Assembly (NCBI GenBank): GCA_021030905.1
Contig: JAGFMI010000011.1
Coordinates: 372,001-436,000, forward strand
Length of the DNA stretch: 64,000 nucleotides
Direction of reading: 5' to 3'
Source of the DNA: Pyrenula massariospora
Lineage: Eukaryota > Ascomycota > Eurotiomycetes > Pyrenulales > Pyrenulaceae
Below, in pieces: positions 25,476-37,148 of the stretch. A model generated the notes under the pieces. The model ran no database searches. It was not told the DNA's origin and saw only the letters and a list, made by a program, of their open reading frames with translations. The translations under genes were made by a program, and so were the position numbers. Position 1 is the stretch's first letter. Every line of letters starts with the position of its first letter.

Positions 25476-26136
25476 ATTCATTCTTCCGGCGTTGCTTTGA
25501 AAAGAACGGTTGCTATTGTACCTAGATGTGATTGACATGATTCGATGATTGCATTCGGATGGTGCATTGGGCAGGCTTGGGCAATCAGCACGATTCGATA
25601 GACTGGCATTGCGGGAACAGCATGGTGTACTGCACAATCTCGGTGAACGCGTTCGGTTATTGTTATGGGAATACGAATGTATTTTACACTGCAAGTGAAG
25701 TTTCGGGAAAGTAAATTTTTCGATCCAATGACAGATCTTAGAAAGCTATCTTCAATGAGTCCAAGGGGTGGCCGTCACTCGGAGGTGATCCGGGAAAGAA
25801 GACTACAAGTGTGACCCTTGCTCCCGATTGCGGAGATCACAAGTCTCTCATTGGTCTTGACATTTTTCTGGATCTGAAATGGGGAAGCTATTAATGGGAC
25901 GAACAAAGTCACCGTCACCTTTTCGTCTGCTTCTTTTTCATCCGCCCCACCTCGGTAAGGCCATTCACCAGCTCTGCGATTGGCGGCTTCTGTCCACTTT
26001 ACGCGATCGCGTTCCCTTGACGCGATGTGCGGGGATACCCCTGCAGGCAAAAGAAAGCAATACTACTGCGCCAGACTTCAGCTATAATGATCCACATATT
26101 CTTTGGCTAGAATCATAGTTCTTTACCAAGTCTCAC
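25476..26136. other. Intergenic region between SEN2 and the Crb2-like gene
   Basis: About 660 bases between a gene end and the next gene start on the same strand. They hold the SEN2 3' UTR and the promoter of the downstream gene. No other feature was seen. Confidence 0.45.
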
Positions 26137-29100
26137 ATGGACACTTGGCCGGATAGCAATGAAATCGCAAGATTGAAAGAACATCTTCTGAGTTCCCAGG
26201 TAATGCGAAAGTTCCACGGCCCTGTGCCATCCTGGTCGGACGCCTTGAGCTAATCGCGTCATCTTCCCTGCAAGTAGCCATCGTCCTGGGTCAGATCACA
26301 AGACGCGATGTCAAAATCTGGATACCCGCATACGGTCAAAACATACTCCAGAAAACGAGTAAAAGCAAATAACACAGGCTTTAATCACCTAAGACGGTCT
26401 CACAGCCCATCCCAGACCATTCGAGAATCTCAAGAAGACGATCGGCATGCGACAAATGATCGAGATACGAACTCAGAGCCTGAGCTGGGGAGTACGGTGC
26501 CTGATTCCGAGGTCGAGAGAATAAGAGCTTTGGAACAATCGCAGTTAGCACCACGTCTGTCTGCGGTCGAGGCGCTGCGGAGGAAGAAGATGAGCCAGCG
26601 GAGTGCTGCTTCCAATGATACCGAGCCCATCTCACAATCAGTGTTCGACAGCATTGCAGCAAGAAGCTACGAGGGCCGGCTCCAAGTAGAGCGGCACCAG
26701 AGGCAATCTCAGGATGCTGGCACGACACAGAAGACATATGAGCCAGGTGAAGCTGGACATATTGACCTTGTGTCTGACATGCACGAGCAAGACGATGAAG
26801 AAGATGAGCATATTGGGGGGGATGATGTAGATGAGGATGGGATTTCCAACTTTTCGCCGACGCAGACGCAGTATCAGGTATCACAATACCCCGAGTCGCA
26901 GCGCTTTAAGACTCCAGCCACAGCTGGGAAGAAGCGAGACATCCGAGGCGTGACTATTGATTCTCCTCCACTCCCAAAAGTTCCTCAGCTCAGGAATGCT
27001 GGCCGGACGCCTGCTAAAGGGCTTGGACTAAGCCAAGTATTCGCTGCGACTCAGGCTGGAACTTCACCTTTGACCAATAAAATACCCTCAGATATCCGAT
27101 CAGATCGCCCATCGCCCAACGTCGCTGTTCAGACTCGACCCGCAACCTCTGGCTCGCTATCCTCTCCAATTCTTTCAAGAGACAGGGCCCAGCGAACTGG
27201 CTCGGAGCCTAATACGCGATATGTCTCCATGCAAGAATCTCAATTGCAGCGCGAAAAGCAATTGGCGCGGCAGAACATGATAACCTCGGCCCCGACCAAC
27301 AATACTTCAGATTCAGAGGACGAGTCTAGCAGCATCGGTCGGCAAAGATTCGAGCGCGAGAAGTCTCTTCGGCGGCAGGAAGTACTTGTAGCCCAGAGAG
27401 AGAAAGAGGCGTATGCTGCTCGGAAGGGGACCTTCAACCCACCCTCGCCGCAGCTACTGAGGATCTCTCGAGCTTCATCTTCTCCGCCAGGTGATCTGCC
27501 TTCTTCGCCTCCGCAACAGGAACAATCAGAACCAAACGGGTGGCCGCAAAAGACCGATGGAATGATCTCAGATGAGGAAGAAAAAAGTAGCCCAGATCCT
27601 TTGCAAAATGACAGTGAAGCTGAGACGGATCAAGAGGTGGCATTGAAAACGCCGGCTCCTAAGACATCTACGCAAGATTTGTTAGACAATGAGGAAGACA
27701 AAGAAAATTTTGAGGGTGGAGCGATGCGAGTCCCTGATACAACAAATCGCCTCCTTCAAATTGAAAATGGTGGAGATGCACAAAGCAGCCCGTCCTTTCG
27801 TATTCCTAGAAACTTTGACGATCCGTCAGTCCCTAGTTCTCCACCATCCAACCCACACGCCCAAATTGACATTGCAGACTCTCAACCTTCACAGGGCACG
27901 CGCGTGACTACGTCAAAGTCTCGTGGTCAATATGTGCCATCTTCAGATGATGTCAAAGAATATGTGCCTCAGTCACAGTATCCAGGCTCATACGTCCCAG
28001 AGTCGACAGGCAGAACACAGCAGCAAGCTGCATCGGAGAGTCATGCAGAGACAGGCACTAAGGATGATAGTGATAATGAAGCAGATAACACAGAGATAAA
28101 TTTGCCTTCCAAAAAGTTCACGGGAGGGGACGCCAATGCGGCCACTGGTCATTCGAATTCTCAATCATCACCACCTCCACATTCCGTAGGTAACGATCCT
28201 CAGAGCTCGAAAGACGTCAGCAATCAAATCGTCTCTCATGGCTCCAAATCGCCCGTTCTCAGCTCTGGTCCCAAGAATACTATTCCTGAAACGAGCTCGT
28301 TGCGACCGCAAAATTCGAAAGCTAATAACGTAGCAGATGAACTTCTACAAGCAAGCTCAGCGCCCTCAGCAATGGTCAACGTCCCTAACGTCATGGACAC
28401 ATCAGGTTCTGGGTCGTACGAGACAGCGCAGACTCACCAAAATACCATGATTGCCAGCCCAAGCGGCCGGAAGCGAAAGGCTATGACTACTTTCCGCCAT
28501 CAGCAATCACCGGGCGATCCTACCAGGGGTATTGACATGAATTTTGCTGAAAATTTACTAAATGGCGACCCTGAATTTGCGCAGGCAATTGGAAGCTCTA
28601 GTCCAATTGTGCAGCCAGGCAGATCGCAGAAAAGGAGACGTATAGATCCAGAATTAGCTTCTGTGGAAGAGAGGATCGAGCAGCAGAAGGATACTCGCCA
28701 AGGTCAGGAGGAAGAAGGCCGCTCGTCAACACTGAAGACCCCTCAATCAGCTTTGAAAAAGCTCAACACGAGGTCAAAACCTACAGACAAGGTGTGGGAG
28801 TTCGAGGCATCTCCTCCACCACCATCGCGGGCCCTGCCATCGCCACAACCATTAATACTATCAAGTCCACTGTCGACGAGCCGTGAAACGTCTAGAGGAC
28901 GCTCCACTACCAGGACTCCAGCGACTACGTCAGCTAAAAGATCGGATAAATCGCGAAAGAACGCAGTAAAAGCCCTCGTCACAGATGACATGCCAACAGT
29001 TGCGGCAACAAATACGAGTCCCAGACTTTTGAGGTCTTCCGCAATGCCTGTCATATCCGGTGATCTTTCCCCTCCGTTGACGGAGGTAGGGACGTCTGTC

Positions 29101-30567
29101 CTAAATCAAGCTCCTACCTCTGCGGCCCATATGGTTCAAATCTCAGCGCCAGCCCAGACAGAGATCGCTGCTCCCAACCAAGTCTTTGCATGTTTTAATG
29201 GCAAGGTTCGCGCCTATTATCCGGCGACCTGTCTTGGCCTGACAGTGGATAACCCTTCTCGTTGTATCATACAGTGGCCTGGCTACGACCCGGATGTTGT
29301 AGACGCTTACGGTATTCGGAGCTTACACCTAAAAGTTGGAGATCAGGTCAAGGTCGAAGCGCAAGGATTTCCCAAGGTCGCCTATACTGTGAAGGGCTTC
29401 AGGAAGGAACCTATATCTAAAGATAGTGAATCCGGAGCTCCACTTACTGACGTGTTTGGCAATGCTACACTGCTCCTAGCTCCGAAGCAACGAAAGAGCC
29501 TCCCTGTCGAAGTCCAATCAGAGAAACTGCACGAAGTATCCATCAAGGATATCTACCTAGACACCAATATGTGGAAGCGGTTGTCCGACCGCCCCTTCGA
29601 GTATCATGGCAATCGTCCAGCAATCAACGGGCCCTCCACGCCACGTGAGCGCCCATCCACCCCAATCGGCCAGTCTAGACACTGCCGCGAGAGTTCAATC
29701 TCCGCATCCGTGGATTCTTCAGCCTCCAACGGCATATTCGCGGGCATGGCCTTTGCAATCTCATACTCCGACGAGACCCGCCGACATTCTTTGTCTAAAG
29801 TGATTCGTAGCAACGGCGGAAAGATCCTGCACGACGGGTTCCAGCAGCTGTTCAGCGTCCCCTCGTCTGCCCCCGGGACACCGAAGAAGGGACAGAAGGG
29901 CGACAACAACCAACCCGGTGGTGGTCTGAGTCTGCTACCCAGTGCTGCACAGCGCACGTTTGCCGCCCTCATCGCGGACAAACACAGCAGGAAGCCAAAG
30001 TACATGCAGGCCCTGGCTCTGGGACTGCCGTGCCTCAGCGGCAAATGGATCGAGCGATGTGTTGAGAGAGGAATAGTATTAAACTGGGAGCAATACCTCT
30101 TGCCGGCGGGGGAGAGCATCGACCTTGAAGGAGCTACAAAGTCTCGAATCTTACCCATGCGAGATCCGTCGACTTCTTCCCTGTCCGATATGCTCGAGCA
30201 AGCCCCGAAGCTCTTCGAGGGGCAGGCTGTTGTGCTTGTCATGCCGAAGCGCACGGCGGCGGAGAAGGGGCTTACGTTTTCGTTTCTGTGCCAGGCCCTG
30301 GGGGCGGGGCGGGTGGTGAGGATGGAGGATTTTAAATCTGCGAGGGAGTTTGTCGCGGTGCAGGAGGTTGAGTGGGTTGTTGTTGAGGATAGGCATGTGG
30401 GGACGGTGAGGGCGATGTTTGAGGGGAGTGCGCAGGGACGGGGGAAGAGAAAGTCTTCTGGTGGTGGAACCGCGGGAGGGGATGGGGTGAGGAAACTGAA
30501 ACCGAGGATTGTGGGTGCGGAGTATATCTGTCAGAGCCTGATTCTGGGGCGCTTGTGGGATGAGTGA
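26137..30567 (+). CDS. DNA damage checkpoint mediator, Crb2/Rad9/53BP1-like
   Basis: Nuclear adaptor that links damaged chromatin to checkpoint kinases. The favoured model joins a 21-codon first exon (26137-26199, MDTWPDSNEIARLKEHLLSS) across a 78-nt intron (GTAATG...AAGTAG) to 26278-30567, giving 1,450 residues. The safe minimal start is the ATG at 26308. The long N-terminal part is disordered and has many SQ/TQ kinase sites, as in Rad9 and Crb2. The Tudor domain (ACFNGKVRAYYPATCLG, IIQWPGYDPDVVDA) lies near residues 990-1060. Tandem BRCT repeats occupy the last 280 or so residues, with FAGMAFAISYSD and LPCLSGKWIERCVERG containing the typical Trp. Domain order and length fit fungal Crb2 orthologues. 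Confidence 0.88.
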
Positions 30568-30733
30568 ACGAGTGACAGAGAGTCTCTTGTTGCGATACAC
30601 ATTGAGGCACGCATAGCGAGGCGTACTTGTACGTGCTTTGAGATACCCCCCGTAGAGCGAAGCGAAATGCAGTCTATTCTTGCCACCCATTTCTCCAACC
30701 AATCATAACATGCTTTAAGCAGGTGGGTAGGCA

Positions 30734-31192
30734 TCACAGCAACCCTTTCCTCGCCAACTCAATCTTCCTCGCCGCCTCCCCCTCCCTCCAACCCCCCTTG
30801 CTCGCGCACACCGCGCTGCCCTCACCTAACTCAACCTTATCCTCCACATCGGAAAATGGACACGGGCAGTGGTGCGGGAAGTGCACGCAGGCCAGCGTGC
30901 CGGGGCAGAGGTAGTTGGAACATTGCGCTGAGATACATCGAAAGCTGTTAGCTGTGGGGTTTAGAGAGGGAGTGGGAGGGGTGGGGGAGGGGATACCGTT
31001 CGACCATGTGTCTTGGTACCACTTTGAGTCGCTGGCTACGTTTTGCTTGCCGCCGCCGTGGTGGGAGTGTTGTTGGGAGGAGGAGCCGCCGAACATTTGC
31101 TCGAAGATGTTGCCGAATTGGGCGGCGGCGGGGGTGGTGAGGAGGAGGGTGAGGGTGCTGAGGAGGGCGAGGAGGAGCGTTCGTGGGATCAT
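30734..31192 (-). CDS. LCL2: Long chronological lifespan protein 2 (Lcl2)
   Basis: Small secretory-pathway protein conserved in fungi and linked genetically to ER-associated degradation and lifespan in yeast. Exons are 31192-30997 and 30927-30734. The 69-nt intron (GTATCC...TCTCAG) joins YQDTWSN to [20 protein letters not shown] in frame, giving 129 residues. Residues 1-25 form a signal peptide. A Gln/His/Gly-rich stretch follows, then the conserved [18 protein letters not shown] core and the closing [10 protein letters not shown]. Without the intron the frame also stays open, so naive models would insert about 23 false residues. Confidence 0.92.
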   Translation of the reverse strand: MIPRTLLLALLSTLTLLLTTPAAAQFGNIFEQMFGGSSSQQHSHHGGGKQNVASDSKWYQDTWSNGIPSPTPPTPSLNPTANSFRCISAQCSNYLCPGTLACVHFPHHCPCPFSDVEDKVELGEGSAVCASKGGWREGEAARKIELARKGLL

Positions 31193-31432
31193 GTCTATTG
31201 TGCTTTGGGACGGGAGGGTTTGCTCTTCGTGGTTGAGTGGTAAAGAGTAAAGTAGGTACCTATTGTAACTTCAAAAAATGCAAGCTGTCCGCTTCCCCCA
31301 GTGACGCTCCTGCGGCCCCTACCGAATGCAGCCTAGCCTCTCCTCCGCGGAGTTTTCGCCAATCCTCGCAAAAAAGCTCCCAAGCTCCAATTCCGCTCCT
31401 CCATTCCTTCACTCTACAGACACACACAAACC
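31193..31432. promoter_or_regulatory. Compact divergent promoter between LCL2 and the bL27m gene
   Basis: Only 240 bases separate the two ATG codons on opposite strands, so the genes must share or interleave their promoters. No specific site is claimed. Confidence 0.5.
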
Positions 31433-32362
31433 ATGCTCCAACCACGACTCCTCCCCCTCCTCGCCACCTCCCAGACCCTCCAACCCTCCCTCTCCCTCCT
31501 TTCAACCACCCTCGCCGTCACCCGCTTCCCCATCACCCACACGCAGGCCCAAACCCGCCCCGCCTCCCACGCAACCCAAGGCCGCGCCAACGGCCCAAAG
31601 GACTCCGCCGGCCGCCGCCTCGGCGCCAAAAAATCTGCGTCTGAATACGTCGTGCCGGGGAATATTATTTTTCGCCAACGTGGTTTGTCTCCCCCGTTCC
31701 CTTTCTCCCCTTCTACCTTTCTTCCTTGGCCCACCTACCCGCCCTCCACCGGCACGCTAACGCGCGTAGGCACGCTCTGGTTCCCCGGCGAAAACACCTC
31801 CCTCGGCAAGGACCACACGATCTACGCCACAGAACGAGGATACGTGAGGTTCTATCGGGACCCGGGACTGCATCCGAAGAGGCGGTATATCGGGGTGAGT
31901 TTGCAGAGGGAGGGGCGGGGGAGCGTGTTGCCGACGCCTGGGAATGCGGTGCGCAGGCGGAGGTTGGGGATGGTCGCTGTGCCGCGCCCCCCGGTGCCAG
32001 TGCCTGTTGAGGAAGGGGTGGGGGGAGAGGGGGGTACTATGTATAAGGCGATGCCGAGCACGCCGTCCGCGCATAGGGGCTTGGGGGCGATAAGGCCGTA
32101 TGATCCGACGAGTGGGGTGACGACGAGGGCGGCGAATTGGGAGATTGGAAGGGCGGCGGAGAGGGCGGGGGTGGAGGTGGAGGGGTTCAAGAAGAGGGAT
32201 CGGTGGGTGGCGTGGAAGAAGAGGCAGGAGAAGGTGGAGAGGGGGAGGTTGATGAGGGCGGCGAGGGGGGAGAGGAAGGGGAAGGGGAAAGGGGGGAAGA
32301 AGGGGAGGCAGGCGGCGAGGGCTGGGGGTGGAGGTGGGGGTGGGGGGAAGAGGGGGAGGTGA
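31433..32362 (+). CDS. MRP7: Mitochondrial large-subunit ribosomal protein bL27m
   Basis: Component of the mitochondrial ribosome near the peptidyl transferase centre. Exons are 31433-31682 and 31770-32362, giving 280 residues. The 87-nt intron (GTTTGT...GCGTAG, branch CGCTAAC) is a multiple of three and open, but removing it restores the L27 core: [16 protein letters not shown] joins [15 protein letters not shown]. Upstream is [19 protein letters not shown], equivalent to the GS..NGRDS..KRLG motif of bacterial L27. Then follow [14 protein letters not shown] and a fungal C-terminal extension that ends in a Lys/Arg/Gly-rich tail. The N-terminus is a plausible mitochondrial presequence. The coding strand switches from C-rich in exon 1 to G-rich in exon 2. 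Confidence 0.92.
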   Translation: MLQPRLLPLLATSQTLQPSLSLLSTTLAVTRFPITHTQAQTRPASHATQGRANGPKDSAGRRLGAKKSASEYVVPGNIIFRQRGLSPPFPFSPSTFLPWPTYPPSTGTLTRVGTLWFPGENTSLGKDHTIYATERGYVRFYRDPGLHPKRRYIGVSLQREGRGSVLPTPGNAVRRRRLGMVAVPRPPVPVPVEEGVGGEGGTMYKAMPSTPSAHRGLGAIRPYDPTSGVTTRAANWEIGRAAERAGVEVEGFKKRDRWVAWKKRQEKVERGRLMRAARGERKGKGKGGKKGRQAARAGGGGGGGGKRGR

Positions 32363-32672
32363 GGTGCGTAGTTTGTTCGCTGGGGATGTTGTTGTATTGA
32401 TATTGAGACTGTTGAGAGGGGGGGGGCATTGTGTATTCAGATTGGGTTCGAATGGTTGTACCCTACACCATAGCTCCATTCAAATCATTTCCAGAGGAAA
32501 GTATTCCCTATATTATATTCCAGATGACCCCCTTGCTCTTCCTTCGTACCAACTTCAACATCTTCCCCTCGCACATCTACCCAAGTCTCAAACTACCCAT
32601 CTACCCAAGTCTCAAACTACCCATCTACCCAAGTCTCAAACTACCCATCTACCCAACTCTCGCGCCACCCAT
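32363..32672. other. Convergent 3' intergenic region
   Basis: About 310 bases between the ends of the bL27m and PDR transporter genes. The right third is taken up by a 24-bp tandem repeat, listed separately. Nothing else was recognised. Confidence 0.5.
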
Positions 32673-32681
32673 CTACCGCCG
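32574..32681. repeat. 24-bp minisatellite, about 4.5 units
   Basis: Three identical 24-bp units start at 32574, 32598 and 32622 (each begins CATCTACCCAAGTCTCAAAC). A diverged fourth starts at 32646 and a partial fifth at 32670. The array lies between two convergent gene ends and its last unit runs over the stop codon of the ABCG gene at 32673-32675. Confidence 0.9.
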
Positions 32682-35600
32682 ATTATAATTCAAATACCGA
32701 CTCGCCACAAACAACAACCCCAAATTACTCCCCACAAACGCGGCCAGAATCCCCAAATCCCTCCACCGCTTCCCAAACTCCAGCCCAAACGGCGCGTAAA
32801 ACTCATCCCCGCTCTTGTACGCGCAGAACTCGCACGCGCTCGTCTCATTATCGCGCAGATAGCCCGCCATCCCCCGCCCAAAATACGCCGCCATGTACTC
32901 GCCGCACGTCTGCCCCGCCGGCGCGGAGAAAGTATTGAATTCAGACGGAGTGCAGCGGACGGCGCGGCCGTGCAGCTCGGTGACGACCATGCCCCCGACG
33001 AGGCGGGTGAAGGGGTCGAGCTGATAGAGCCAGGCGCGCCAGAACGCGGGGATCTGGGGGCGGGGGATGGCGACGCCGCAGAAGAGGGCGAAGACGATGA
33101 TGATGAACGGGTTGAGCAGGGACGAGATGAAGGAGCTCGGGGTCAGCGCGGCGACGGCCTGGCCGAGTGTGACGGAAATCAGCTCGGTGAGGAGGACCAT
33201 GAAGAACTGGTAGCCGGCGCGGGAAGGGGCGGGTTGGAAGCCCGGGATGTAGTAGAGGGGGAGGAAGAAGGTGACGGCGCAGAGGAGGGAGTAGGGGAGT
33301 TCGGCGAGGACCATGGAGAGGGCGAAGGGGAATTGGGAGTAGGCTTTTGCCGCGTTTTCGCGGTAGAAGACGAGGCGGGAGAGGTCGTATTTGGGTTCGA
33401 CCTGGGCGAGGATGAGGGCGGGGAGGACGGTGACTTGGAAGATGACGAAGATGCGGTATTGGAGGGAGGAGCGGGAGTCGTCGAGTTGGAGATAGGCTAG
33501 GCCGGTGATGAGAGCGAGGATGGCGTGGACGAAGAGGCGGGTGAAGCCGTAGTTTGGGGAGCGGTAGAATGCGAGATTTGTGCGGTGGACGACGACTTTG
33601 ATCTGGTGCCACAAGGGGGTTGCGTATTCTTTTTGGGTGGCCTTTGGAGCGTCGCCTACCTCCTTGGTTCGTTTGGCTTTCATCTCGATTATCGCAGTCT
33701 TCGTGTTGGCCAGCTCTGGACTTTCTCTCCAAACTTCACCCCAGTCTCGCTCCCCAATTCTCGGGCTCAAGCCTGCACCTATAGCGTCAAGCATCCATTC
33801 AGCGGGATTCGCGTTAGGTGGGCACTCGGCTCCATGCCGCCGAAAGTACTCCAGAAGAATGCAAGCGTCTTTGCCAATGTCACCAAAGTACACGCATTCT
33901 CCTCCCTTCTGCAGTAACAACAAGCGATCGAAATTTTCGAAAAGCGCAGCATTAGGTTGGTGGATTGTACAAAGGATTGCTTGTCCTGCAGCGGCAAGCT
34001 TTCGTAGAAATCTGACAATGTTGAAAGCCGATTGAGAATCTAGGCCAGAGGTAGGCTCATCCAGGAACAGAAGAAGCTCTGGCTTTGCTGCTAACTCCAC
34101 GCCGATTGTCACCCGCTTACGCTCTTCGACTGACAAGCCTGACGTTGGGTCTCCAATGATTGCGTCGGCAAGATTCTCAAGTTCTAGAAGGGAGAGGACT
34201 TCTTCCACGTAAGCGTACTTCTGATCTTGTGAAAGCTCGAATGGTTGACGAAGATCGGCGCTGAATCGAAAGGCTTCTCTGACAGTTGCAGTAGACTCGT
34301 GCACGTCAAGCTGCTCGGCGTAGGATGTTCCACGCTGGAACGCAGTTCCAGGCGCTATTCCGTCAACAAAGATGTCTCCCTCCACTACTCCTATATTCTT
34401 TCTAGCAGCTAAGACGTCTAGTAGCGTTGTTTTGCCGGCCCCTGACGCCCCCATCATCGCCGTGAGCTCTCCAGGTTGCACGTAACCATAGATATCTCTC
34501 AGAAGCCTGAGTTGACCACTTGGAGTAGGCACGTCATAGTTGAGCCTTTCCCAGGTAAGAATAGAACGTGACCGAATATTTAAATCTGATCTTGTGTCTT
34601 CCTCGTGTCTCTGCCTTCTCCGCTTCTTCATCATGAGCTCCTGATTAAGCAGTTTGCGGTCCTTGTCTTCTTTTGCAAAAAACGTTACCGTCCGTCCTCC
34701 TGCGCCGTACCTAAGCATTTCACCTAGCGTCATATTGCAAAAGAGATAGAAAACAATCAAGACAACAATAATACCATAATTTCGCCAAAGGTCGGGTAGG
34801 TCATATTGAAATGCGGTCCTAATATACTGGCTACCGTCGATCCAGTCAGAGCCTGGCTTTGATCCAGGAAGGGTACAAGCCGAGTTACCAATGCTACCAT
34901 ATTCAGGTCCAGATGGGACGAGCGAGTCCGTCGTACAACGTAAGGTCAAGCGACCGAACTCATTCATCATCATTGCTGAAAACCCAAGGCCTAATGCATT
35001 GATCCAGAAGATCCACCTTATCCAGACTTGTTCACTCTGATACTGTATCAAGTACCCACTCGTAATAACAAAAAGTGTGATAATAGTGGCCCCAAATTTG
35101 ATGGCGGAATCAAAATCCGGACATAAACAGCCTATCGTTCTAAAGAAGAGGGTCATGGCAAGGTAACCCGTAATAATAACAAGTACGAAGATGAAGAATG
35201 CTCCAGCTTCTCGAACGAGTCCGCACATAAAGTAGACAATGATGCTGAAGACGAAGATCCGCGTTGCAGAGAATGCAAGGTCTACAAGGATTTGAGCAAA
35301 CCAAAGTGCGGAGGGCCGATGAAAAGTATACGCTCTGTGCTTATTGACAATGGGCCGTCCCAACATAGTGGAGGCAAGCTCTCCAAAGGCTTGGAACGCG
35401 TTGAATAGAAGCGCAACAAAAAGAAGGCCACCTCTAGTAAAAGCGCCAGCAGATGTCTTAGGCAAATCAAGCCAGACAGTGCCAAGGACAATAGCAATAA
35501 CAATTGAGGTAATCCAAGACACGACGAGAGAAAATTTATCTTGCCATTTGATCAGAAATTGACGCTGCATCAGGCTCCAAATTTGAAGATGATATGGAAT

Positions 35601-37148
35601 TGAATAGACCGAGCTTTTAGGTGTATGCTTGCGTTTTGCCTCTCTATTTGCGGTTTGAAAGTCTTCGTAGACATGTCTCTCCTGATCCGTCTGCACTCGA
35701 TAGGCAGCCATCTCCTCGGAGAGTGTGGTGGAGAAACGCGATTGATTGAAAGCTTCTACGAAAGAATCTGGGGTGGATGGAGCATCTTGAGAGGAGCGCC
35801 CTTGTGCATATTCACGCTCAAACTCATCAGTGCATCCCGTCAGGTAATCTGGTGTGGTCATCCTGGGCTTTGGTTTGAATCCGAGATTTTCAAAATATTC
35901 TCTTGCTTCCGTAGCAGGGCCAAAGAAAACCTGACGTCCAGCGTCAATGACCAGCACCTTGTCGAACTGACTGTATATCGCCTCGGATGCCTGATAAAGT
36001 GAGACGAAAGTAGTGGTTTTATAGATATTGGTCATGATCCGGAGAGATTTCGCATAGTCGACTGCCGTAGAAGCATCCAAACCACGGGTTGTATTGTCCC
36101 AAGCACAAACCGTAGCACCTGTCACCATCATCTCGGCAATTGATACTCGCTTTCGTTCTCCGCCAGATATGCCTCTCATAAATGGATCGCCCACTATAGT
36201 GTCAATCGTGTGCTCGATGTTGAACATCTTAAGGAGAGTCTTAATGACAATGTCCTTAAATTCCTTCTTACCTAAGCCGCCAAGGCGTTTGCCCGGGGTC
36301 TTTGTGTCTAGAGCAAATCCCAGTGTTTGACCAACAGTCAGGCTGGGATGATGGACATCATCTTCCTGATTGTAGACCGCCTCTCCTCTATATTTCTTTG
36401 AGAATGTCTCCGAATCGAATGGCCCATAGAGCACGTCGCCATGCACCGCCGTGTAGCCAAAGCGCTGATTGGAGATTACTTTCAAGAATGTTGTACAACC
36501 AGTGCCAGGCCGCCCCAGAACAAGCACCATTTCTCCAGGTTTCACCACTCCGCGGAAATTTCGAATTATTTCCAAATCTGTGCCCTTTTTCCCAAGACCA
36601 AGAACGCGCATTATGGCACCTGGTACACTGAGGAATGAAACAAAAGCATCAGGAAATGTTCTGACAATATTCTTCGCGCCACCGAGACCCTTAACAGTGA
36701 CATTGTCCCAGTAAACGCCGATCCGCTTAGGCTTAATGCCTGCCTCATGCTCAGCGCTCTGATTCCCTCGAAGGGTAGACTCAAGGTCCCAAGGTGTATC
36801 AGAAGATGCCTCTGTTTGCGCCTTTTCGACGTCTGGTTCATTGCGAGAACGTTGCAGGGATACCCGTTCTCGGTGTTGACTACTGAGTCCAGATAGTTCG
36901 CGATTGAGCTCTGCGAATTCCTGTTCCGCCTTCTCTACATCCACTCCAGATTCGACTCTTGATAGATTTTGATAATTTAAATGCCGTAGGTTCTCCGGGT
37001 CTTTCTCGTGCTTTTCCAGGTCTGGCAGTGTCTCGGTATCAGATTGATCCTCGGCGTCATGTCTCGGCTTTTCATCGCCTTGTAAATGATCAAAGGTAAG
37101 CGCACCATGAGCCCTCTCTGGACGATCTAATCCTAGTGCTCGATCCAT
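32673..37148 (-). CDS. PDR-type (ABCG) full-size ABC transporter
   Basis: Plasma-membrane drug or metabolite exporter family, 1,491 residues in one exon. The layout is the reversed NBD-TMD-NBD-TMD of pleiotropic drug resistance proteins. NBD1 has the fungal Cys-containing Walker A GRPGTGCTTFLK at about residue 212, signature SGGERKRVSIAE and Walker B AWDNTTRGLDAS. NBD2 has GASGAGKTTLLD at about residue 900, the degenerate signature LSVEERKRVTIG and LLFLDEPTSGLDSQSA. This asymmetric pair of sites is normal for the family. The final loop has the cysteines expected of the extracellular ECL6 region (AVRCTPSEF, CGEYM, ACEFCAYK). It lies about 9 kb from the peptide locus; any link to it is only speculation. 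Confidence 0.93.
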   Translation of the reverse strand: MDRALGLDRPERAHGALTFDHLQGDEKPRHDAEDQSDTETLPDLEKHEKDPENLRHLNYQNLSRVESGVDVEKAEQEFAELNRELSGLSSQHRERVSLQRSRNEPDVEKAQTEASSDTPWDLESTLRGNQSAEHEAGIKPKRIGVYWDNVTVKGLGGAKNIVRTFPDAFVSFLSVPGAIMRVLGLGKKGTDLEIIRNFRGVVKPGEMVLVLGRPGTGCTTFLKVISNQRFGYTAVHGDVLYGPFDSETFSKKYRGEAVYNQEDDVHHPSLTVGQTLGFALDTKTPGKRLGGLGKKEFKDIVIKTLLKMFNIEHTIDTIVGDPFMRGISGGERKRVSIAEMMVTGATVCAWDNTTRGLDASTAVDYAKSLRIMTNIYKTTTFVSLYQASEAIYSQFDKVLVIDAGRQVFFGPATEAREYFENLGFKPKPRMTTPDYLTGCTDEFEREYAQGRSSQDAPSTPDSFVEAFNQSRFSTTLSEEMAAYRVQTDQERHVYEDFQTANREAKRKHTPKSSVYSIPYHLQIWSLMQRQFLIKWQDKFSLVVSWITSIVIAIVLGTVWLDLPKTSAGAFTRGGLLFVALLFNAFQAFGELASTMLGRPIVNKHRAYTFHRPSALWFAQILVDLAFSATRIFVFSIIVYFMCGLVREAGAFFIFVLVIITGYLAMTLFFRTIGCLCPDFDSAIKFGATIITLFVITSGYLIQYQSEQVWIRWIFWINALGLGFSAMMMNEFGRLTLRCTTDSLVPSGPEYGSIGNSACTLPGSKPGSDWIDGSQYIRTAFQYDLPDLWRNYGIIVVLIVFYLFCNMTLGEMLRYGAGGRTVTFFAKEDKDRKLLNQELMMKKRRRQRHEEDTRSDLNIRSRSILTWERLNYDVPTPSGQLRLLRDIYGYVQPGELTAMMGASGAGKTTLLDVLAARKNIGVVEGDIFVDGIAPGTAFQRGTSYAEQLDVHESTATVREAFRFSADLRQPFELSQDQKYAYVEEVLSLLELENLADAIIGDPTSGLSVEERKRVTIGVELAAKPELLLFLDEPTSGLDSQSAFNIVRFLRKLAAAGQAILCTIHQPNAALFENFDRLLLLQKGGECVYFGDIGKDACILLEYFRRHGAECPPNANPAEWMLDAIGAGLSPRIGERDWGEVWRESPELANTKTAIIEMKAKRTKEVGDAPKATQKEYATPLWHQIKVVVHRTNLAFYRSPNYGFTRLFVHAILALITGLAYLQLDDSRSSLQYRIFVIFQVTVLPALILAQVEPKYDLSRLVFYRENAAKAYSQFPFALSMVLAELPYSLLCAVTFFLPLYYIPGFQPAPSRAGYQFFMVLLTELISVTLGQAVAALTPSSFISSLLNPFIIIVFALFCGVAIPRPQIPAFWRAWLYQLDPFTRLVGGMVVTELHGRAVRCTPSEFNTFSAPAGQTCGEYMAAYFGRGMAGYLRDNETSACEFCAYKSGDEFYAPFGLEFGKRWRDLGILAAFVGSNLGLLFVASRYLNYNRR

